From the NCBI GenBank assembly GCA_025449115.1, contig JAHLKC010000153.1, forward strand, positions 1-64,000: a DNA stretch of 64,000 bases, given 5' to 3'. The translations under genes and the position numbers were made by a program. The DNA is from Chytridium lagenaria. Taxonomy: Eukaryota; Chytridiomycota; Chytridiomycetes; Chytridiales; Chytridiaceae. Below the pieces are notes generated by a model. The model saw only the letters and a program-made list of their open reading frames with translations, did no database searches and was not told where the DNA came from. The first letter of the stretch is position 1. Every line of letters starts with the position of its first letter. Shown piece by piece: positions 56,441 to 64,000 of the stretch.

Positions 56441-58339
56441 CTTGTCTGAGTCTTGAAGATGAGCACACGCGAGGACCCTAAAGGAGGGGGGCTATGTGTG
56501 TGGGTGTTTGGGGGCGTCAACTGTGAGCTGGGTTTGAGGTTGATGGTGATCGCTTTTGAAAAACTGACTCAGAGTCTTTCTTTTTCAACCCCGAAAACAC
56601 AGGGTGGATCAGCTTGATCACATCTGCCAATCAGAGCGCCGCTTAAAAAGGTAGCTTGACGGGGAGATGAGGGAGGATCAGCGGATAGGGACGAAGGAGT
56701 GGGGATTGGGATTAGGGATGCGGTGAGTCGATCGTCATGCATATTGTTTGGAGAACGAGGGCCATCTGAGGAAGGACTGGGAGAAGCCTTGTAGAGTAGG
56801 TTGTGATGGAAATACTTGTGGCAGGGTCCTGATCATTACACTGCTTCTCTCGAAAAAATGACCGAACAGACAGGTCCCTGAGATGGATGGTTACGATATG
56901 GCGACGGTCGATGCAGCATATGGAATGCATGAAGAGTGCAAAGAAAGCTGAAGGGAATGAGAACTTGACATCTCCGTTTTTTGGAACCGCACGTTCCAAT
57001 AACTATACATTCGAAACGATGCTGTCTCTTTAGTCATGGTCTATAAGGCCCGGTGCCGAGCCTGTAATCGCTTGCTTTTCATGGCAAACGGCCAGCTTCG
57101 TCACCTGCCTCAAACTTCCTGGATGTCAAAGAGTTCAAGATAACGCTTTACAATCGGATTTATGACGAGGATGAACCCGATGTACTGCAGACTCTGAGGC
57201 TGCTGCAGCTTGTGCAAAGGACTTGGACAAATGTGAGGACATTCAATTTTACTGTAGATTGTTGCTCGGACGATGCTGTCCGCCATTACGAGATAACGAG
57301 AATGGACCTTCGAATATATCAACAAGTGTATTATCTATCAATCTACAGCGCCAGCAATAGCGACTTGGCCTGCGCTATCGGAGTTAAACGCGTTGGCGCC
57401 GCGAATATGCGATCATCGAGGAATGAGCGTTAAATGTAAAGTCATTTTTTGCTAAAGTCGCTCACCATCTGTTGACATGCTAATCTACAGGTTGAATTGA
57501 GAAATTAAGGGCCAATAAAATAATGGGACAGTGTAAAATCGGACGGTAGTTAACCCATCTGCAATTATCTGATTCAAGGCTAGCTGTATGCAGACTCTTC
57601 TGCAAGCTAGTTTTGTAAACATTATAGCCAGTCCCGTCACGAAATATATTTTTTAATAATAAAACCGAAATACGCGGTCCACTTTGTTCATTTCTTGTAT
57701 AATCGCACCATCCCTCACCTTCATCATCTTGAAAGGAAGCTCACGTTACAAGGGATATGGGAGTGATCCTGAGGGAGGGATGTATCTGCAAATATGGCAG
57801 CAGCTGCAGGTCGTTAGCTGCAGAAATTAAAATCATGGTATTGACCAATGTATTCTTCATTCACCGATATCTTGTCGATGATCAATTTTGACTAACGTCC
57901 TAGATGGACACGCTCCGCCGCGTAAAGTAGTGCCCGGCTCATGGCCGGCTCGCTGCAATATAGTAAACCTCCATTATAATTGCAAAACAAATTAGTTAAC
58001 GGTGTTGATATAAATGGCACGATAGATCTGGTAGGTGTTAGAATGGCAGGTTACTAGAATGGGGACACGTGGAAACAGGTCTGTCTCATTCACATGGCAA
58101 TGATGAATTGAACCACAACTTAAAGAAAATATAACACCGACAAAGGCTGCAGGTGATCTGCATTTGAAGATCTCATTTGATTACACTCCAACCATTTTAA
58201 CTTTGCCGCGAGGTATTCATGAAAATCCGCCTCTTTGTGAATGTAAACATCGTGCAGAACCACAGAGTTTTAGAACATGAAGGGATGATCTCGTTGAGCT
58301 GTTTGTCTCCATTCTTAATTCCTTCGGCCGATGTTAAAG
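56441..58339. other. Long intergenic region with one coding-like fragment
   Basis: Upstream of ELL and upstream of the first GPCR gene. Apart from the frame at 57122-57433, I see no gene. Several ATTAGT- and AT-rich stretches are present. Confidence 0.4.
57122..57433 (+). pseudogene. Open coding-like fragment, unknown
   Basis: 103 codons open to a stop at 57431-57433, reading DVKEFKITLYNRIYDEDEPD, LQTLRLLQLVQRTWTNVRTF and MDLRIYQQVYYLSIYSASNS. The composition looks like real protein, but the frame has no ATG near its start, so it is an exon, a gene remnant or chance. No family recognised. Confidence 0.25.
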
Positions 58340-61300
58340 ATGGCCGCATTACGAAGTCACTGCACTGCATTCTCTCTGTGCTTAGTCCTGCTCTGCACGC
58401 TGTTGTACTCTTCAAATGTAAAAGCACAAAACGCGAGATCCCTTCGAATCGGTATATCGTAAGTGCTGTTCATTGCCCTTCATCTTAAGCTTTTTCCTTA
58501 TGGTTTTTGTGTAAACGACCTCATTTTGCAGGCTTGCTGGCGGGACTCCGGTTGACGCCGAATGGGTGCAAGGCATTCTTGAAATCCTCGATTTTAGGAT
58601 GGATCAACTGAGAGCTAACCAAAGTCTGCACCCTTCAGTCAGAAATTTAAGCTTATTGTATGATGAAATTCCGTGAGTAATTAACTTAGTAGTTTCTACA
58701 CATCAGCTCCGTGACGGCTTACATTCTTTTCGTCGCTATTTGATTTCGCAAATATCAGCGACGTTGGTGAGACCCTGGCCATACGATCCGCGTTCAACTT
58801 GTACAATCGTGGAGTTGCGGGGGTAATTGGGACAGGATATTCTTCCATGACGCTCGCCCTTGCACCCGTCATGGACGCCTACAATATACCCGTGTGTGAT
58901 GGGGCATCAACTAGCCCAAAACTTAGCAACCGCGCAGCGTACCCAAACTTTTTCCGCCCAGTCCCCAAGATAACGGTCAGGCCTCTGCCATCGCAACCTT
59001 TTTAAAGCAACAGGGGTATGATCATGGCTCTTGTGTTGTTGTAGAGTTCTAAATGAAATGTACATCTCATAAATAGGTGGTCCGAATGCGCCATTGTTGC
59101 TGCTCAAGACGGCTACGGCCAGAATCTTGCCAATGACCTCACGAGTGAGCTGCGATTGAACAGTATTACCGTCACAGTGAGGGAAAACTTTTTTGTTGGA
59201 TTGACAGATTACACGAAAACTGTTCTAAACCTACGAGATTCCCTTTCGCGCGTCATTGTGTAAGTGTTGTACGGTTTCTTCTTTCATCCAAATTATTAAA
59301 TGCTTTGTCTAAAACAATAATTCGTCTTTCCTTATCACATATTAACATGTGCAATATTAGATTTATTGGAAATGCTGATGAATTTGTTACAATAAGTCGG
59401 CAAGCAGGTGCCGTGGGGATCTTCTCCTCTGGTTACGCCTGGATAACTGCTGTAGGGCTTTTTCGTCTTTAGAGACTCAAAAGCATTAATTGATATGTAT
59501 TTTAGGACGGAGCTAAATACGGCCTTGAGACTTATAGCCCAGATGATCTACAGTACATCAACGGCGCTATTAATGTCTTCCCAACAGAAGGCCAGGTTAG
59601 CTGCATAAAAGCTTTACTCAATTGCGTTACTAACAACCACGCATTTTCGCTCATAGGGTCCTGTTTACGAAACTTTTAAGAACCAATTCTTTAATGCGAA
59701 TGCCACAAAGTATCCTTCGATTCGATCGAAATCTATTCAATCGTATCTCCTTTTTTACGTGAATTGTAGGCACCGATATATTCAATGTTCTAATTATCTA
59801 CAAAGGCTTGGAAGCTTTTGTTTTCGGTTTCGACCGACATTTCAAAGCCTACCCAACCGCAGTCCCCACCGATAATACCAGCCCTTGGAACCTGACTGGA
59901 TTCAAAATTCCAGAGACTGTTAATTTCCCAGACGTCGAAACGGTTACAGGCCGGGTCATCTTAAGTGAATTCCCTTTTTTTTTCTTCCCCTTGACCGATT
60001 TCTCTTTGACCATATAGCTAAACAACTAACAACTGCTCATCAGACGAAGAAGGAGACCGTCTCGGATCGTACAGTCTCACGTTTTACGAATATAAAACAA
60101 ACACATGGATTAATTTCGGAGAATATGGCGCCACGGGTCTCAGCATCACCGGACCTATTGTTTACGCAAACGGATCCACAACGAAGCCTTTCGGTTCAAT
60201 AAGAGGTTTGTTTTAGAGCAGCCGCTACACTATTATTGAAAGCGTTTAATCTACTTTCATCGTTTAGAGGCGGCCCCACGAACTATAATAACTCCTCCAA
60301 ACTCTGCGGCTTACCTCATTTACATTTTGACCCCGTCGTGGCTGCCATGTGCTTTGGCTGCATCACCATCCTGAATGCATTCCGAAGTCGCAAGGCCATT
60401 AAGGTTGACTACCTTGTTGCTTTTTCTTTCCCATCCTTGATTTAACACTCAACATTACCACATTGCATTTTTAAAAAAAAAGGCTATTAGTATCGAACTC
60501 TCCATTATCTCGATTTTGGGACTCTTTGCGCTCTCATTTTACCCCGTATCTCTAACTGGTGATCCGGCCAACTGGAAATGTGTCGCCGAAATATGGGTTT
60601 TGCCTCTTTCCATCACACTCGCAGTCGCTACGCAGCTCTGCAAAAATTTTAGAGTCTATCGGGTGTTTGCGAACAAGTTTGTCGGGTTGTCCATCACGAA
60701 TACATCCGTCATGATGTGGATTTTGGGACTCGTACTGTTGGATATGGTACACACTGTTTCATATTTTCGTCATGTTCTCACTCCTTTCAATGGTTTTTTT
60801 CACGCTTCTTCTATTTTTTCTTTTACATTGGATCGAACCATAATTAACTTTGAGTACGTTCTTTTCAACTCTTTATTACACCAAAAAAAAAAAAAAAAAA
60901 ACCAGATTATTTCAATTGTGTGGACTGCTTACGATGCACCGAGCTTGGATTGGGATCTTGTAAAGCTTGGAAAGAACTACGAGTTACAATTTGTGTGCAG
61001 TTCATCCAGAGCATCCGTTCAGTCCGCATTTTTAGGCAAGTTTACTTTCTTAGACATATCTCTAACATTATGGGATCAGGCGTTGAATATGGATTTCACG
61101 CATTTCTTTTTATCCTCGGTGTTGCCCTTGCCACTCTCACTCGGCATTTACCCCCGGAATATAAGTAAGATCCAGCTCTCCAAAAGTTCTTTAATTGTTT
61201 CTAGTCAATCCTCAGAGCTTACATCCATGATGTATACTTTCATCGCCGTCGGATCGTTCGTCATCGCGATATTGTCCACCGTGAAACTTGAAAAGACCCC

Positions 61301-62186
61301 GCAAATTGTCATCAAGGCGATCGGAGCTTACGCAGTTGTGGTATTGAGTCTATATAACTTGTTTTGGACAAAGTTTTATGCGCTCTTCAAAGAATATTCC
61401 GGTCAGCATAAGGCTACCACGAAAAAGTCATCAAAGTACGTGCTCATCCAATTACTGTCACTTTCTATGTTAGATGCCACATTATTTTCCTTGCCACATT
61501 CCTCCCTCACTCCCCTGTCTCTGTGTATGATTTCAAATCAAAACAGCGCATTCTTATCGTCTTATTTTTCTCGTCAAAAAAAGTTTGGAAGAATCAGGCA
61601 TGACATCCTCGATGAATGCAGCAGATACATCATCTGCAGGTGGAGAGTCTGTCGAAAAATGTAGCGACCTAAAACTTATCAAAAAGACTTATGTATGTGC
61701 ATCCTGCAATGTTTTTCGCTTGTCTTGACCTCCATGACTGCTTATTTTGAGACTAAACCCCTCCTCATCGCGTAGCCGATATCGGAGCTGTGCTACCTTC
61801 GTGAAAAGACCAACATCGGCATCGTCACCTGGACTCCCTACGTCATCTCCGCTCCCGTCAGTGGCGAAGTACTTGTCTTCCTTTTCTCCGCCCGCTCCTC
61901 TATTCAGAATATCACTCTCTTTTCATCCGACTGGATCGTCAAACCAATCGACAGCGACCCAGCTGTGCCGAAAAAGGAGCCTTTTTACGCGCTGAAGCTC
62001 ACCAAAACATTGCAGTCAGTGGTGACGCAGCCGGAAGTGGTTGTTAGATTTAAAGAGCCAAAAGGAGCGGAGGAGTGGTTGCAGATTTTGGGACCGAGGT
62101 GTAAGGTTCAAGCAGGGGGGGATCAGTCGGGAACGGCTAATGGGGTTTCAAGAAAGATATCAATGAACACTCGATCAATGACCTGA
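58340..62186 (+). CDS. Class C (GABA-B-like) GPCR, copy A
   Basis: Receptor with a Venus-flytrap ligand domain and seven membrane spans. A signal peptide (FSLCLVLLCTLLYSSNVKA) precedes RSLRIGISLAGGTPVDAEWV, YNRGVAGVIGTGYSSMTLAL, PVCDGASTSPKLSNRAAYPN, AIVAAQDGYGQNLANDL, IFSSGYAWITA, YKGLEAFVFGFDRHFKAYP and EEGDRLGSYSLTFYEY. Membrane part: AAMCFGCITILNAF, SIELSIISILGLFALSFYPV, WVLPLSITLAVATQLCKNFR, SVMMWILGLVLLDM, YGFHAFLFILGVALATL, MMYTFIAVGSFVIAILS, AIGAYAVVVLSLYNLFW. A cytoplasmic tail ends EEWLQILGPRCKVQAGG. Early exons: 58340-58458, 58532-58672, 58759-59015, 59077-59259, 59361-59451, 59506-59595. One C more in CCCC runs near 58963 and 60342 restores frame. The ligand is unknown; coupling to G proteins controlled by the RGS protein is an inference. 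Confidence 0.85.
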
Positions 62187-62807
62187 TAGAAGGGTCAGGT
62201 TTTAATTAACGTGACAGACATTATGCCTATAGTCTTCAGTAACATTCGCTCAAGTTCATTTTGCATTCACCAGCATCCCTGTTATAAATCCTGTATAAAA
62301 TTAAAGTTCTTTACAGCTTTCAATTCTCTCATAGAGCAATCACCTCTCATTATTAGTTATAGCTAGACTGAGGCATTTGATTTACTTAAGATTAAGCTTT
62401 TAAACTATAATCTTAATGGATTTTAGTGTTTATATTACAGGTCGTCGCTGACGAGCTTATACGTTTTTTCCTATAAATGTAGTCGACACGTTTGTTTTTT
62501 TGGTTTAAATGCTCTGACTCGGAACGACCGAAAATCAAGGAAAACCCATTCAACCGTTGACCAAGGGCTGAAGCTCAATGGACAATCCCCTTAATTTGGT
62601 TAGAATAGTTATAATTCCAACCTTACTTTAGTCAATCCTTCGACAATGTTCATATATTAGCCGCGGAATGCGCCAATACGGCGATTTATCTCACCAGCAG
62701 CTGTAGGGAGAAACCAAAGAACGGATAATATCGTCGAAAGATTAACCCAAAGCACAAGCCCTTTGCCCAGAAAACTACATATTTACCAATTACCGACACC
62801 AAAGGTG
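62187..62807. other. Spacer between tandem GPCR genes
   Basis: AT-rich 3' flank of copy A and promoter of copy B. No gene seen. Confidence 0.5.
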
Positions 62808-64000
62808 ATGATGGCCATGCATCTACGTCCACAGATTAGTGTACCGTTATGGCTAGGCTGTGTGCTCATGCTGCTACTTCACTGTGCTCCACATTTCCCG
62901 GCCCAAAACGCGAGGTCCTTACCCATTGGCATTTCGTAAGTTCACATGAAAGCTGGACTTTTGGTAACGTTCAAAACACAAAAAGGTTGCCTGGCGGAAC
63001 CCCGGTTGATGCAGAATGGGTGCAAGGCATACTTGAGATCCTTGATTTTAGGATGGAGCAGCTTAGAGCTAACCAGAGCCTACACCCTTCCGTGCGAAAC
63101 ATAAGTTTGTTTTACGATGAGATACCGTGAGTCTCGCGCTCAAAAATCACCACTACCTACGTCCATTTTTTCGCTATTTCTAGTGTTTCTAGTAAACTAA
63201 CAAGTATTATAGATCAATTGGCGAGACATTGGCGATCCGATCAGCCTTTAACCTGTTCAACCGGGGAGTGATAGCCGTCATCGGCGCGGGATATTCTTCA
63301 ATGACTCTCGCGCTTGCACCGGTCATGGACGCTTACAACATCCCCGTGTGTGATGGCGCGTCTACAAGCCCAAAGCTTAGTAGTCGGGTAGCATATCCGA
63401 ATTTCTTCCGTCCCATTCCACAAGATAACGGGCAGGCTTCTGCAATTGCACGATTTTTAAAGCAACAGGGGTAAGGGTTGTAGATTATACCCTATTATTC
63501 GTATCAAACAACGTTGTTTCTTATTTTATTTTTTCTATTCGTATTATTTTTTTGAATATTCAGTTGGTCTGAGGTTGCCATTCTCGCGGCACAGGATGGC
63601 TACGGCCAGAATCTTGCCAACGAGCTCATGAATCAAGTAAGAGTCGAGAACATTACGGTCACGTTCAGGGATAATTTTGTTATTGGAATGACGGACTACT
63701 CGAGAACGGTGATGAACCTGAGGGATTCACTGTCACGGATCATCGTGTAAGTAACTTTACACCATCTGCAGTGACATCTTTTCCTGTGTTTTATCCGATC
63801 TAAAAGGCTATATGTTTTTTTTAGCTTTATTGGTAACTCTGGTGAGTTCGTCACAATATCTCAACAAGCCCAAGCTGCCGGAATTTTTGCGCCTGGATAT
63901 GCCTGGATTACAGCTGTAGGATCTTCCCGACTTGAAACATAAACTGAGAGTTTTAATGTTAGGACGGGCTACAAGTTGGTCTGGAGAGTTACAGTCCAAA
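62808..64000 (+). CDS. Class C (GABA-B-like) GPCR, copy B, 5' part
   Basis: Tandem paralogue of copy A, cut by the window end. Signal peptide (LWLGCVLMLLLHCAPHFPA), then RSLPIGISLPGGTPVDAEWV, FNRGVIAVIGAGYSSMTLAL, PVCDGASTSPKLSSRVAYPN, FFRPIPQDNGQASAIARFLK, VAILAAQDGYGQNLANEL and GIFAPGYAWITA. Exons 62808-62935, 62986-63126, 63213-63470, 63564-63746, 63825-63915 and 63963 onward have the same intron positions and phases as copy A. In the exon LxGGTPVD...YDEIP the copies share 43 of 47 residues. No frame break is needed in this copy, which helps correct copy A. Two Met codons start the frame; the first is chosen here. Ligand unknown. Confidence 0.87.

Overview
The window is eukaryotic nuclear DNA. 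Genes are split by short GT-AG introns (mostly about 40-110 nt, some with CTAAC/CTAAT-like branch sequences), and the gene set is fungal: a DUF3712-like protein, an RGS protein with the fungal split domain, a fungal ELL and a Crypton. Two GABA-B-type class C receptors, a Cache-domain receptor, a serpin and a hemerythrin point to an early-diverging zoosporic fungus, most likely a chytrid. The phylum is an inference; nothing in the window proves it.

Layout. 1-9.2 kb (+): the tail of a hemerythrin-domain gene, a ZZ zinc finger fused to a serpin, an RGS protein, a secreted eight-cysteine surface protein and a MINDY-type deubiquitinase. 9.5-12.3 kb: a G/T-rich minisatellite, twelve copies of about 218 bp. 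12.3-21 kb (-): a DUF3712-like membrane protein, a Crypton tyrosine-recombinase transposon flanked by a 12-bp direct repeat, and a Cache-domain receptor with no output domain. 21.6-24.4 kb: a tandem array of about nine 300-bp units. 25-27.9 kb (+): an F-box protein whose intron is a minisatellite. 28.4-39.5 kb: housekeeping genes, namely ribosomal protein eL37 (+), FAM32A (-), an SR/RRM protein (-), RTEL1 helicase (-) and a class V PLP enzyme (+). 39.9-49.5 kb: a single-pass membrane protein (+), a WW-domain splicing-type protein (-), an SH3 protein (+) and a long nucleotidyltransferase-like/short-chain dehydrogenase fusion (+). 50.5-56.4 kb: SEC61 alpha (+) and the elongation factor ELL (-). 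58.3-64 kb: two tandem class C GPCR genes (+), the second cut by the window end.

How the genes relate. There are no operons. Genes of RNA synthesis and processing (ELL, FAM32A, SR/RRM, WW protein) sit near each other but read as ordinary neighbours. RGS, class C GPCR and Cache receptor genes form a signalling theme scattered over the window.

Main caveat. Many clearly conserved genes need one-base corrections to stay in frame, usually in short homopolymers (serpin, RGS, MINDY, Crypton, PLP enzyme, WW protein, SDR fusion, SEC61, ELL, GPCR). Because the essential SEC61 gene needs two, unpolished sequence is the simplest explanation. Gene spans below run from first to last supported coding base, introns included, and joins across frame breaks are my reading.
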